From Erysipelotrichaceae bacterium (lineage in GTDB: Bacteria; Bacillota_I; Bacilli_A; Erysipelotrichales; Erysipelotrichaceae): 51,008 nt of DNA. Below the pieces are notes generated by a model. It saw only the letters and a program-made list of their open reading frames with translations. It searched no databases and was not told the origin of the DNA. Below, piece by piece: positions 27,284 to 35,677 of this stretch. Position 1 is the first letter of the stretch. Each line of letters opens with the position of its first letter. The DNA is taken from positions 1 through 51,008 of the forward strand of contig JAUNCS010000010.1 of NCBI GenBank assembly GCA_030526485.1. The letters run 5' to 3'. The position numbers and the translations under genes are program-made.

Positions 27284-27490
27284 AAAAAAATAAAAAAGGT
27301 GACACAAGGGTGCATAGTGCACGGTACCACCTTAACTTTTTACTCAAATTCTTTAACGCAGAACTACGTCCTGGCCTACCTATCGACCAGAAAGCTCAAG
27401 ATCCATCTTCTTCGCTTCAACTGTTCTTTTCCACCAAACAAGAACTCTCTATATAGTCTATGACGAATACTCTATCCTTCTTTGCCATTT
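27284..27490 (-). promoter_or_regulatory. T-box riboswitch (Met) before metG
   Basis: The minus-strand leader has the T-box hallmarks. A stem I carries the distal GGTGGAA loop (near 27430), an ATG specifier occurs in GAAGATGGATC (27404-27406), and the antiterminator word AAGGTGGTACCGTGC lies at 27318-27333. A terminator hairpin then ends in a T run before metG. Uncharged tRNA-Met would stabilise the antiterminator. The T-box word differs from the usual ACCGCG ending by reading ACCGTG. Confidence 0.88.
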
Positions 27491-27491
27491 A

Positions 27492-27521
27492 ATTATACTC
27501 GTTCTATTTCAAAATCGTAAA
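27492..27521 (-). promoter_or_regulatory. metG leader promoter
   Basis: TTTACG (27516-27521), 18 bases, then TATAAT (27492-27497) on the minus strand. It follows directly after the last small gene of the pilus operon. Confidence 0.6.
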
Positions 27522-27526
27522 GAAAA

Positions 27527-27634
27527 CTAGATATTAAAGATAATTTTTGCGATATTGGCCATCACTTTGATAAAGGCTAAAACCACTGTCATTTCCACAA
27601 ATGCCGAAACATATTCATCAATAAGTTCTTTCAT
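27527..27634 (-). CDS. 35-residue pilin-like membrane peptide
   Basis: MKELIDEYVSAFVEMTVVLAF then IKVMANIAKIIFNI. The reading frame is complete and starts inside the stop codon of the preceding gene (ATGA overlap), which argues that it is translated. It has the same N-terminal plan as four other small genes of this operon: Met-Lys, short hydrophobic/acidic stretch, Glu-Tyr, then a membrane helix. There is no leader peptide or Gly cleavage site. It is the last gene of the Tad-like operon. The function is inferred from position and shape. Confidence 0.6.
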   Translation of the reverse strand: MKELIDEYVSAFVEMTVVLAFIKVMANIAKIIFNI

Positions 27635-27957
27635 TTTACATAACCGCTGATACGTCCATTAATAGTATTACTTTTAAAGAAAGGCATACTTACAGAGTAA
27701 TGAAGAATGACTTCCATGTCTTTCCTGGTCTTTACAGAACTCAGTTCTTTTACTTCAAAACGCCAGCCCTCTTTTAGACTTCTATTTAAGTCGTCTGCGC
27801 TGACCAGATAATAAGAAGCCTGTATCTTATTGATTGCTTCATTATGGATAGTACGGGCATTAAGCATTTGTAAACTCACACCAATAATACCCGTAAAGAC
27901 AAAGACCAGAATCATGGTGATGATCATCGTTGTCAGATATTCAAAGAGATTCTTCAT
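27631..27957 (-). CDS. pilin-like/pseudopilin protein, 108 residues
   Basis: Begins MKNLFEYLTTMIITMILVFVF, so a Phe-Glu-Tyr group sits right before one membrane segment (about residues 9-30). The rest is an extracellular-looking domain with a beta-strand pattern (RFEVKELSSVKTRKDMEVILHYSVSMPFF). It overlaps the preceding pilin-like gene by 17 bases and the next by the ATGA. The architecture resembles TadE/TadF pseudopilins, except for the missing leader peptide. Confidence 0.65.
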   Translation of the reverse strand: MKNLFEYLTTMIITMILVFVFTGIIGVSLQMLNARTIHNEAINKIQASYYLVSADDLNRSLKEGWRFEVKELSSVKTRKDMEVILHYSVSMPFFKSNTINGRISGYVK

Positions 27958-28381
27958 CGCTGCTGATACCTCTTTGATCTACCACATACAGTTTGGCAGA
28001 ACTGCTATATTCTTCGCCATTATAGTAAAGTGTATATCTTAAATCCATTTCACCTTCATTGCTCGTATCAATATTTCTGGTATTAAGTATTACAAAGTCA
28101 CTGATATCTTCACCAATACTGTTAAAAGCTGATACATGTTCCTGATAGTTAAATGCTTCATTTAAATCAATGACGGCATCTTTAACTACAAAACGATTTT
28201 CATCAATACTTACTGTCTCGTAGTCCTCAATCAAAGTGGGGACTCTTGAACACATATTGATGGAGTCAATATTGGTATTTAAAAGATTTAGAAGAAAGGC
28301 GCTTAAGAAACTTGAAAGAATCAGGAAACCGACAGTAATCGCAATTAACGCATCAGCATATTCATCAAATAAATGTTTCAT
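27941..28381 (-). CDS. pilin-like/TadE-like protein, 146 residues
   Basis: Begins MKHLFDEYADALIAITVGFL, with Glu-Tyr at residues 7-8 and one membrane segment at about 11-34. A roughly 110-residue domain follows with several beta-strand-like stretches (DENRFVVKDAVIDLNEAF, MDLRYTLYYNGEEY). It is one base downstream of the 48-residue pilin-like gene and overlaps the next. TadE-type minor pilins have a single N-terminal helix and a small external domain of this size. No cleavage site is visible. Confidence 0.65.
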   Translation of the reverse strand: MKHLFDEYADALIAITVGFLILSSFLSAFLLNLLNTNIDSINMCSRVPTLIEDYETVSIDENRFVVKDAVIDLNEAFNYQEHVSAFNSIGEDISDFVILNTRNIDTSNEGEMDLRYTLYYNGEEYSSSAKLYVVDQRGISSDEESL

Positions 28382-28382
28382 C

Positions 28383-28529
28383 TTACATTAAGTTGCTGGT
28401 AAAAGACTCAATCGCTGATTTGACTGATATCGTATTGGTCAGAAATGATTCAATAATCATTTCAATGCAGATAACGCCAATTATTAATGCCAGTATCATT
28501 AGGCCATACTCCGAAAACAGTTTACGCAT
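28383..28529 (-). CDS. pilin-like membrane peptide, 48 residues
   Basis: Too short for a standard search but complete: MRKLFSEYGLMILALIIGVI, then CIEMIIESFLTNTISVKSAIESF. The Glu-Tyr-Gly at residues 7-9 followed by hydrophobic residues is the signature of mature Flp pilins, which normally start after a processed leader. Here the Met begins only six residues before that Glu. One base separates it from both neighbouring genes. I take it as a Flp-type subunit. Confidence 0.65.
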   Translation of the reverse strand: MRKLFSEYGLMILALIIGVICIEMIIESFLTNTISVKSAIESFTSNLM

Positions 28530-28530
28530 A

Positions 28531-29871
28531 CTAGCCCGCCTTTTCTATCGCCTTCATTAATTCTTCGTTATAGTAGCCATCCTTAAAGATGGAATTATCT
28601 TTTAATGTATCTAAGTAATCTTTATCAATATAGCGGGAATAAATCTTCACGCCATCATTCACCTCCTTTATTTCGCCTGTACCCAGAATATGAAATCTTC
28701 TTGTAACAGTAACTGTTACATTACCTGAATTGGTAATAGAAAACTGTGCTACAAAACTCTGGGCATCATTCAGTATCAGTTCATTAGGATTTAGTATTTT
28801 ATTATTATCTTTTTCATAAAGCAGATAATCGACTTTTATATTATTTGTGATATCACCATCAAGTTCATCACTGGCCTTGGCATTTACCATTTGAATAAAA
28901 TCTTTGATAGGTATACTATCATCTTTTTGATCAAAGTACTGATAGCCAACAAAAAGTATTGGTGGCTTTCGCTTATAGTGAGCCTTTAGATTTAAATCAC
29001 CATAAGAACCCTTCTCAATTCTTTCATACTTCTTATCATTTTCATCAAACCAGCCAAGAAATTCATAACCCTTCTTAGATGCTGAAGGTAAAGTCAGTTC
29101 TTCCAGGATGGTATATTCCTTTTTAACTTCACCAACAAATTTACCTCCATCAAGATCATAATTAATCTGATACTTGATAGGTCTTGAATATACTTCTCTT
29201 TCAACTGGCAGCTGACAGTTTTCACCAATGATATGCTCATATGGAGTATCAAAACGCCAGTCCTGACCATCAGTCCAACTCGTTACATAGGAATATTCTG
29301 TAGTAAGGGTTGTTGCCCAGGTACCAACCATTGAAGTAGTATTGCGACCATCGGTATTGTTGCTCGACATATTTAAAGTTAAGTAACGGCAGTTGCAGTC
29401 AAGCTGCGGATTCCAGTTCAACATTGGATCATGTCTACCAACAGAAGCTATCAGATTGCCATCGCAATAAAGCTGTAAAGGTGGGCCCTCATAATTAGTC
29501 CAGGAATAATTGATATAGGTATCAACGTCCGCATAAAAGAAAACGATGCGGGCCGGATACTTAAAGTCCCAGGTAAATAAAGATTTACCATTGGCTTCAT
29601 ACCAGAACTTCTGCTGTCCATCATAAGAATAATAGTTGGTGCGCCCCTCTCTGCTTCTGCGATAAAGCGAAGTTGGTATTTCACTTGACCATTCTGACCA
29701 GGTCTTAGGAAGCTGCCTTCCATACTGGATAGCTGATATTTCATTTGGATCGCCAGTCTTTTCCGTTGACCACTCGGTATAACCTAGCTCTACATTTTCC
29801 GCTAAAACATTGGTACGGGTATTTGAAATTAAGAGAAAAAGAAACGCAACTAAAATTATTATTTTCTTCAT
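28531..29871 (-). CDS. secreted protein with InlB/Listeria-Bacteroides type repeat
   Basis: 446 residues. A signal peptide (MKKIIILVAFLFLLISNTRT) is followed by an external region with many Trp and Tyr. Around residues 245-300 a beta-grasp repeat reads YQINYDLDGGKFVGEVKKEYTILEEL then KKGYEFLGWFDENDKKYERI, matching InlB B-repeat/Flg_new type modules. A C-terminal part has beta-sandwich-like strands (SFVAQFSITNSGNVTVTVTRRF). No LPXTG or membrane anchor is seen. It overlaps the next upstream gene by four bases. It is probably the adhesin or a pilus-associated surface protein. Confidence 0.75.
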   Translation of the reverse strand: MKKIIILVAFLFLLISNTRTNVLAENVELGYTEWSTEKTGDPNEISAIQYGRQLPKTWSEWSSEIPTSLYRRSREGRTNYYSYDGQQKFWYEANGKSLFTWDFKYPARIVFFYADVDTYINYSWTNYEGPPLQLYCDGNLIASVGRHDPMLNWNPQLDCNCRYLTLNMSSNNTDGRNTTSMVGTWATTLTTEYSYVTSWTDGQDWRFDTPYEHIIGENCQLPVEREVYSRPIKYQINYDLDGGKFVGEVKKEYTILEELTLPSASKKGYEFLGWFDENDKKYERIEKGSYGDLNLKAHYKRKPPILFVGYQYFDQKDDSIPIKDFIQMVNAKASDELDGDITNNIKVDYLLYEKDNNKILNPNELILNDAQSFVAQFSITNSGNVTVTVTRRFHILGTGEIKEVNDGVKIYSRYIDKDYLDTLKDNSIFKDGYYNEELMKAIEKAG

Positions 29872-30275
29872 ACCAGTACATCAATAAAGTTAATCAGCTT
29901 GCGGTCAATGTAGCGATAGTTTCCTGTTAAACTCTTGTATTTGCAACGCACCAGTACATAGAGTAGACCACTGTTATAGTCAGCATAATAATCGCTTACT
30001 TCATAATCACTGTTAGTTGAAACCAGCTTATTTAAGTTCTCTTTATAAATATTTAAATAAGTATCATTATCATCTATATTGACGCGGGCATTACTGGTGC
30101 CAAAATACTTATCTTCAATATTCTCCTGCATCAGAATCTGGGTATTAGCCATGGCTATCGTTGAAATGCGATTTAGCTCATCATAACGGATATTTAAGTC
30201 ATAGACATAAAACAGCATCAGGCAGACATAAACACCCATCACTGTTAAGCCAAAAGATCTAATCAAGATTTTCAT
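29868..30275 (-). CDS. TadE-like minor pilin protein, 135 residues
   Basis: A single N-terminal membrane segment (MKILIRSFGLTVMGVYVCLMLFYVY) is followed by an external domain of about 105 residues. This fits a TadE-like pseudopilin. Unlike its five smaller relatives in the operon, it lacks the Glu-Tyr group before the helix. It overlaps the TadB/TadC-like gene and the repeat-protein gene by four bases each, so translation is probably coupled. Confidence 0.6.
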   Translation of the reverse strand: MKILIRSFGLTVMGVYVCLMLFYVYDLNIRYDELNRISTIAMANTQILMQENIEDKYFGTSNARVNIDDNDTYLNIYKENLNKLVSTNSDYEVSDYYADYNSGLLYVLVRCKYKSLTGNYRYIDRKLINFIDVLV

Positions 30276-31768
30276 AGATTAATAGCTCCATTGATATTGC
30301 TCATCATGTAGCCAAACATCCCAAACATGGAAATTATCATCTGAAAACAAAACAGTACTGTCGGCACATAACCTAAGGCCTCGATGCCACCAATCGAATC
30401 ATTATTGCGGATACTTTCAGCCTTATCCAGCATTTCCTGATTTCTGATAATCAGATTGGAAATGCGATCACCCACATCTTCCTTGCCAATATTTTGAATT
30501 GCATATAAAACCTTCATACTTGATCTGGCATCTTCCAGGTCAAAGTCTGATAGAAATTCATTGTAAGGCTTAATTGATGTTGGATCCTTCTTTACCTCAT
30601 TCAAGAACTTTCGGATTTCCTTTCTTAAAGGATAAGAAGCCATATTCTGTGATAATTCAATCGCATTGATTACTGTTAAATTATTCAAAGACAAAGAAAT
30701 TTCTCTAAGCCAGATAGGGAACTCAACTATTAAAGCTTTATTCACAATACGATATGCTCTCTTGTATCTTCTCTTATAGTTAAAAAGAATCATTAATCCA
30801 AGCACAAGACAAATAAGCATATAAAGATATTCTTTCTGAATAAACAGATAAACAGCTCCCGCAATCGATAAGACCGTCATGATGTAATCAGCTATTTTAG
30901 GTTTCTTTAATCCTCCACGATAAATCTCATAATACTTTTTAAGATATTCATCATCACTGCTGCTTAAGTCATTGATCAGCCATTCACCATGCAGCTTAAT
31001 AGAAAGAATAGTAATGGTAATCATAACTGAAGCTATAAACAATAGAGTAATAATCTGATATAAATTCGTTTTAGTAAAACCGATAAAGAATTCATTGCTG
31101 ACATAAAGATAGGCGAACAAAGAATTCATCATTAAAGTCACCAGACAAAGAACTATCAGCTTTGTCCTTCGATTCTTTAAGTCTTTCTGAAACTTGTAAA
31201 TTCTTTTAATCCAGCATTCAATGTCCTCGTACATATTTTGACAGACATCTTCATAGACCACTGAATTCTGTGACTCAATACTTAAGAGCAGCTTATGAAC
31301 TGACCTGACTCGGGAATTAGGAAAGTCTTCTTCAATAATTCTTAAGGCATTCTTGGATAAATCCGGGTCACTTGTTGTATTGTCCAGATAATGAATAGCC
31401 TTCTTAATACTTTCTTTCATATTAGAACTGGCTATATCAAAGAGCTCGCCCAGGGTATATCTGATCTTGGTCTTTTGGGTGAAGATGGGAATGATATTGC
31501 CGAGATAATCCGTCAGCATATTAAACTTCTGAATGCTGTAAGCCTGTTTACAGAAGGATAAGATAATCATTGGTAAAACAATGAGACTCAACATAATCAG
31601 AAGCAGCATGTATTCAATTTTTAAATAAGAAATATAGGAAATCAGAAAGATGAAGGTCATCAGTAAGATAGTACTTAAAAAGAAACTTTTGTAAGAGAAA
31701 TTAAAGCCATACTTGTTTACTGATGTCTTTAAATATTTAAGATTGTACTTCTTTAGAAATTCTTTCAT
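30272..31768 (-). CDS. fused TadB/TadC-like pilus platform protein
   Basis: 498 residues with an N-terminal membrane pair (about 25-70), a cytoplasmic T2SSF-like domain, a membrane pair (about 205-250), a second membrane pair (about 290-335), a second T2SSF-like domain and a C-terminal helix. This is the layout expected if TadB and TadC, usually two proteins near 300 residues, were joined. It forms the inner-membrane platform on which CpaF acts. It overlaps the ATPase gene by 32 bases and the next gene by four. Confidence 0.75.
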   Translation of the reverse strand: MKEFLKKYNLKYLKTSVNKYGFNFSYKSFFLSTILLMTFIFLISYISYLKIEYMLLLIMLSLIVLPMIILSFCKQAYSIQKFNMLTDYLGNIIPIFTQKTKIRYTLGELFDIASSNMKESIKKAIHYLDNTTSDPDLSKNALRIIEEDFPNSRVRSVHKLLLSIESQNSVVYEDVCQNMYEDIECWIKRIYKFQKDLKNRRTKLIVLCLVTLMMNSLFAYLYVSNEFFIGFTKTNLYQIITLLFIASVMITITILSIKLHGEWLINDLSSSDDEYLKKYYEIYRGGLKKPKIADYIMTVLSIAGAVYLFIQKEYLYMLICLVLGLMILFNYKRRYKRAYRIVNKALIVEFPIWLREISLSLNNLTVINAIELSQNMASYPLRKEIRKFLNEVKKDPTSIKPYNEFLSDFDLEDARSSMKVLYAIQNIGKEDVGDRISNLIIRNQEMLDKAESIRNNDSIGGIEALGYVPTVLFCFQMIISMFGMFGYMMSNINGAINL

Positions 31769-32816
31769 TATTCATTTCCTCTTTTAAAAAACTTATATAA
31801 AGATTCAAAAATTCATTCTCCCTGTTATCCTTAAATTTCTGATAGATATTCTCCGGAATGATTACTCTTTGCGGTTTACCATTCTTCACAATTGTCTTAA
31901 TCGAATTCTTTTTATCACTGCGGTCAAAGAAACAGACCTGATCTATAGAACGCTTAATACCCTTAGGTGAATAAGTAGCCTTAACCTTGATTGCATAATC
32001 AAAGAAGGTATAGACATCATTTTCAAAACCTGTACGCGAATTATCACCTGCCATATTTACAATGCGGTCAGGGATCTCCCAGACATTTTCCGCATGTATT
32101 GAAGTAAGAGCTACACAACCCGAAGAAGCACCTTCCATAATTCTTAAGATTTCTCTTCCTCGTGATTCGGAAATAATCAGCCACTTGGTATTTAATCTAA
32201 GAGCATCTCTAATTGCCTGCTCAGCCGAATAGTTTTCAGATATCTTTAGGGGATAGATATCCTTCTTTGGATAGAGCTGATCAAGTTTCATTTCCAATGT
32301 ATCCTCAACAGTTACAATTGGGTCATTATTTGGAATAAAGTTACACAAATACTTTTCCAGTTCGGTCTTACCAGCACCAACATCACCGGTTATGACACCC
32401 GATAGACGGCTGCGCATTAAACAAGGCAATAACTTGGCAACAAATTCATTCACATAGCCATTGGCAATCAAATCCTGTTTCAAGAGTCTGGCCACCTTCG
32501 GGGTTTTTCTGATAGCCAGACAGATAGAAGTATTGCCCGAAACACTGCTGTGTACCGCCTGAATTCTTAATTCGTCTGTTTCCGCTTTTAAAGATGGCTT
32601 AGACATATTAAAGTTTTCATTTACGGAATTTGCCACAATATTCGTAAATATTTTCAGCCACTCTTCGCTTAATTTAATACTCTCCTCCAGGTACCTGCCC
32701 TTGTTTAAGTCAGTCACCCAAAGAGCCTTCCCATTCCACTTAAGATCCGTCACATTATCATCAATAATGTACGGCCATAATTCTTTAAATAATTCTTCAC
32801 TGATTTCTAATGCCAT
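31737..32816 (-). CDS. cpaF: Tad pilus assembly ATPase CpaF/TadA
   Basis: 359-residue type II/IV secretion ATPase. Walker A is GDVGAGKTE near residue 147, the Asp box is VTVEDTLEM, and the His box is ALTSIHAENVWEIPDRI near 240. No FHA or N-terminal extension is present, so it is shorter than many CpaF proteins. It provides the energy for pilus assembly. It is the second gene of the operon, after a 58-residue pilin, and overlaps the platform gene by 32 bases. It lacks a clear Shine-Dalgarno sequence. Confidence 0.92.
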   Translation of the reverse strand: MALEISEELFKELWPYIIDDNVTDLKWNGKALWVTDLNKGRYLEESIKLSEEWLKIFTNIVANSVNENFNMSKPSLKAETDELRIQAVHSSVSGNTSICLAIRKTPKVARLLKQDLIANGYVNEFVAKLLPCLMRSRLSGVITGDVGAGKTELEKYLCNFIPNNDPIVTVEDTLEMKLDQLYPKKDIYPLKISENYSAEQAIRDALRLNTKWLIISESRGREILRIMEGASSGCVALTSIHAENVWEIPDRIVNMAGDNSRTGFENDVYTFFDYAIKVKATYSPKGIKRSIDQVCFFDRSDKKNSIKTIVKNGKPQRVIIPENIYQKFKDNRENEFLNLYISFLKEEMNNERISKEVQS

Positions 32817-32836
32817 CTTTTAGTCCCTTGAAATCC

Positions 32837-33013
32837 TTAGCCCTTGTTTCCAAGATTAGTTAAATCGCCACTGACCTTAGTAGAAAAACTATTCATGGTA
32901 GTAGTGATATTACTCTGGACAGTATTGGCAATTGGTGATGCCATTGCGATAAGAGCAATTAAGACCACTGCTGCCAGCATTACAAATCCGTATTCTTCAA
33001 AAAATGATTTCAT
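32837..33013 (-). CDS. Flp-like major pilin candidate, 58 residues
   Basis: MKSFFEEYGFVMLAAVVLIA continues as ALIAMASPIANTVQSNITTTMNSFSTKVSGDLTNLGNKG. This is the length and shape of a mature Flp pilin: Glu-Tyr-Gly, a 20-residue helix, then a short polar tail. The Met lies only five residues before the first Glu, so there is no leader and no Gly cleavage site. A strong AAAGGAG precedes the ATG. It is the first gene of the operon, consistent with the most abundant subunit. Confidence 0.75.
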   Translation of the reverse strand: MKSFFEEYGFVMLAAVVLIALIAMASPIANTVQSNITTTMNSFSTKVSGDLTNLGNKG

Positions 33014-33063
33014 ATTTTAAACTCCTTTCTTACCCCCTCTATATCTTTATTGTGTTTTTAAAT

Positions 33064-33094
33064 AAAAAAATCCTCACTTTTCGTGAAGATTTTT
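33064..33094 (-). terminator. aldo/keto reductase terminator
   Basis: A 12-bp stem with one mismatch (33066-33077 with 33083-33094) is followed by a T run on the minus strand. It insulates the pilus operon, whose promoter I could not place with confidence in the 50 bases that remain. Confidence 0.8.
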
Positions 33095-33114
33095 GAAAAA
33101 ACTTTAAATTTTTA

Positions 33115-34242
33115 TTATTTTTCGAAGGTTTCAGCCACTTTTTGAAGCAATTCTCTGATATTCAGGTGTTGTGGACAGACTCTTTCACACATTCCACACC
33201 TGATACAATCAGAAGCCTTATTGCCCTCACTGGTATACAAACTGTAGTAATAAGTACCGGAGCTATCCTTGAACATTTCTTTGGCATTCTTGGTAGAGAA
33301 TAAACCTGGAATATCAATATTTTTAGGACACTTGTTTTCAGTGATACAGTACTTGCAACCTGTGCAGTTAATAAGAGACATCGACTTAAATACCTCAGCT
33401 ACTTTAAACAGACATTCCCTTTCTTTATTGTTTAAAGGAGTAAAGCTCTTCATAAAAGAAAGATTATCATTCATCTGTAAAAGATTTGACATACCCGATA
33501 AAGTCATAAAGACCTGTTCTTCTGATGCGGCAAATCTGATCGCATAAGAAGCATTAGATCCTCCATCTAGTTCATCAATTAAAGACTGAGCCTTTTCTGG
33601 CAGATTAATCAATCTTCCACCCTTGACCGGTTCCATTACAATGACTGGTTTATTATGCTTGATACAGACATCTAAAACAGCTTTGGATTGAATGGCACTG
33701 TCATCATAATCAAGATAATTAAACTGAATCTGAACTGCTTCCACTTCGGGATATGTACTTAAGATTTCATCCAGGACTTCTGGCTTATCATGGAAAGATA
33801 AACCGACGTGTTTAATCTTGCCTTCTTCTTTTAGCTTAAAAGCTGTTTCATAGGCCTTGCATTCCTTGTATTGTTTAAAGTTGGTAGCTGATTGGGCATG
33901 CATCAGATAGAAATCAAAGTAATCAACACCACAGGCATTTAGCTGTTTTTCAAATAAGGGCCTGATATCTTCTTCTTTCTTAAAGAAAGCAGCCGTTAAC
34001 TTATTAGTCAGAATATATTTATCTCTTGGGTAACGGTCACTTAAACATTCCTTGATAGCTTTTTCTGATAAACCATTTAGATAACCATGAGCAGTATCAA
34101 AGTAGTTGAAACCTGCATCTAAGAAGGCATCAACCATCTTATTGCATTCTTCAATATCAACGCTCTCACCTTTCATTGGTAAGCGCATATAGCCAAAGCC
34201 AAAATTACCCTTTATTTCATTGAAAATTTTGTTAGTTTCCAT
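33115..34242 (-). CDS. aldo/keto reductase with C-terminal 4Fe-4S clusters (COG1453)
   Basis: 375 residues. The first 280 form an aldo/keto reductase barrel with the active-site Tyr in FNYFDTAHGY near residue 47 and the following catalytic Lys in LTNKL near 76. Two 4Fe-4S motifs follow: CTGCKYCITENKCPKNIDIP near 295 and CIRCGMCERVCPQHLNI near 345. Ferredoxin-fused reductases of this kind are common in anaerobes and may take electrons from reduced ferredoxin. The substrate is unknown. An AAGGA precedes the ATG. Confidence 0.9.
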   Translation of the reverse strand: METNKIFNEIKGNFGFGYMRLPMKGESVDIEECNKMVDAFLDAGFNYFDTAHGYLNGLSEKAIKECLSDRYPRDKYILTNKLTAAFFKKEEDIRPLFEKQLNACGVDYFDFYLMHAQSATNFKQYKECKAYETAFKLKEEGKIKHVGLSFHDKPEVLDEILSTYPEVEAVQIQFNYLDYDDSAIQSKAVLDVCIKHNKPVIVMEPVKGGRLINLPEKAQSLIDELDGGSNASYAIRFAASEEQVFMTLSGMSNLLQMNDNLSFMKSFTPLNNKERECLFKVAEVFKSMSLINCTGCKYCITENKCPKNIDIPGLFSTKNAKEMFKDSSGTYYYSLYTSEGNKASDCIRCGMCERVCPQHLNIRELLQKVAETFEK

Positions 34243-34257
34243 ATTGTTCCTTTAAAA

Positions 34258-34281
34258 AAGTCTCAAATTGCTTTGAGACTT
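34258..34281 (-). terminator. M18 aminopeptidase terminator
   Basis: A 10-bp perfect stem (AAGTCTCAAA with TTTGAGACTT, loop GCAA) is followed by TTTT on the minus strand. Confidence 0.85.
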
Positions 34282-34286
34282 AATGA

Positions 34287-35660
34287 TTATTTAATATTTT
34301 CTAAGAAAGCTTTGTAAGCGCGGTATGCTTCATAGATATCAACCTTGCTGGCAACTTCATAACATGCATGCATATTCTGAACTGCGATACCAGCATCGAT
34401 AACATCAACATCCATATTAGCCAGGATATAAGCGATAGTACCGCCGCCTCCCTGGTCTACCTTGCCTAATTCAGAAGTCTGGAAACTGATATCATTATCA
34501 TCCCAAACCTTTCTGATCTTAGCGATAAATTCAGGGTTAGCATCATTAGAACCACTCTTACCTCTAGAACCAGTGTACTTATTTAATACGATACCTTTAC
34601 CAAAGTAAGCGTTGTTGTTGTTTGGTGAAGATACACTTGGGTAGTTTGGATCAAAAGCAGCTGATACATCACTTGAAAGCATCATTGAGTTTCTTAAGCA
34701 GTGTCTGATAGTTAACTCAGAGTATTTGCCCATCTTGTCTAACAAGTCAGCTAAAGCATTTTCGAAAGCTCTTGAATGCATACCTGTATTACCATTTGAA
34801 CCAACTTCTTCCTTATCACTCAGGATTAGGCATGCAGTTCTTTCTGGCTTTTCAATTTCTAGAGCAGCTCTTAAAGAGGTGTAGGCACAGATTCTATCAT
34901 CATGACCATAGCCGATAACCATACTTCTATCTAAGCCATAATCTCTAGCCTTACCAGCTGGAACGATTTCCAGTTCAGCTGAAATGAAATCATCTTCTTC
35001 AATGTCGTATTTTTCTTTTAAGATATTCAAGATATTCTTCTTAACCAGATTCTTTTCATCCTTCTTGCTGGCAGCAGGGATAGAACCAAACATAACGTTT
35101 AAGTCTTCACCTTCTACTACCTTAGCACCAGACTTCTGCATCTGATCAGCAGATAAGTGGATCAATAAATCAGAAATACCCAATACTGGATCATCATCCT
35201 TTTCACCAATAACGATCTCTACAGTTGTACCATCTTTTTTGCAGACAACACCGTGTAGGGCCATTGGTTGAGCAACCCACTGATACTTCTTAATACCACC
35301 ATAGTAGTGAGTATCAAGCAATACAAGACCAGCATCTTCATATAAAGGATGCTGTTTTAAGTCGATACGTGGAGAATCGATATGAGCACCTAAGATATTC
35401 ATACCTTCTTCTAAATCTTTCTTACCCACAACAAACATTAATAATGATTTGCCACGGTTATTGAAATACAGCTTATCGCCAGCCTTTACTTTCTTAACTT
35501 CATTTAAATCCTTGAAGCCAGCATTCTTAGCTAAAGCGATAGCATTTGTAACAGATTCTCTTTCTGTCTTTGAATTTGATAAATATTCAATATAGTCGGC
35601 ATTGAAGTCCATTACTGGTTTTAACTTCTTGCCTTCATATTTTTTCCAAGCAGTTTCCAT
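34287..35660 (-). CDS. M18 family zinc aminopeptidase
   Basis: 457 residues with the M18 metal-ligand pattern: HIDSPR near residue 92, an Asp in GYGHDDR near 247, the catalytic KEEVGSNGNTG near 285, and a C-terminal His (GGGG ... NMHACYE). M18 enzymes form large cytoplasmic shells that remove N-terminal acidic or hydrophobic residues from peptides. A GGAG precedes the ATG. It is monocistronic between two terminators. Confidence 0.93.
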   Translation of the reverse strand: METAWKKYEGKKLKPVMDFNADYIEYLSNSKTERESVTNAIALAKNAGFKDLNEVKKVKAGDKLYFNNRGKSLLMFVVGKKDLEEGMNILGAHIDSPRIDLKQHPLYEDAGLVLLDTHYYGGIKKYQWVAQPMALHGVVCKKDGTTVEIVIGEKDDDPVLGISDLLIHLSADQMQKSGAKVVEGEDLNVMFGSIPAASKKDEKNLVKKNILNILKEKYDIEEDDFISAELEIVPAGKARDYGLDRSMVIGYGHDDRICAYTSLRAALEIEKPERTACLILSDKEEVGSNGNTGMHSRAFENALADLLDKMGKYSELTIRHCLRNSMMLSSDVSAAFDPNYPSVSSPNNNNAYFGKGIVLNKYTGSRGKSGSNDANPEFIAKIRKVWDDNDISFQTSELGKVDQGGGGTIAYILANMDVDVIDAGIAVQNMHACYEVASKVDIYEAYRAYKAFLENIK

Positions 35661-35677
35661 TTTTTCTCCCTCTTTTC

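Noticed and set aside
33014-33063. A clear promoter for the pilus operon
   Set aside because: AT-rich words exist but no -35/-10 pair with good spacing; left unannotated.
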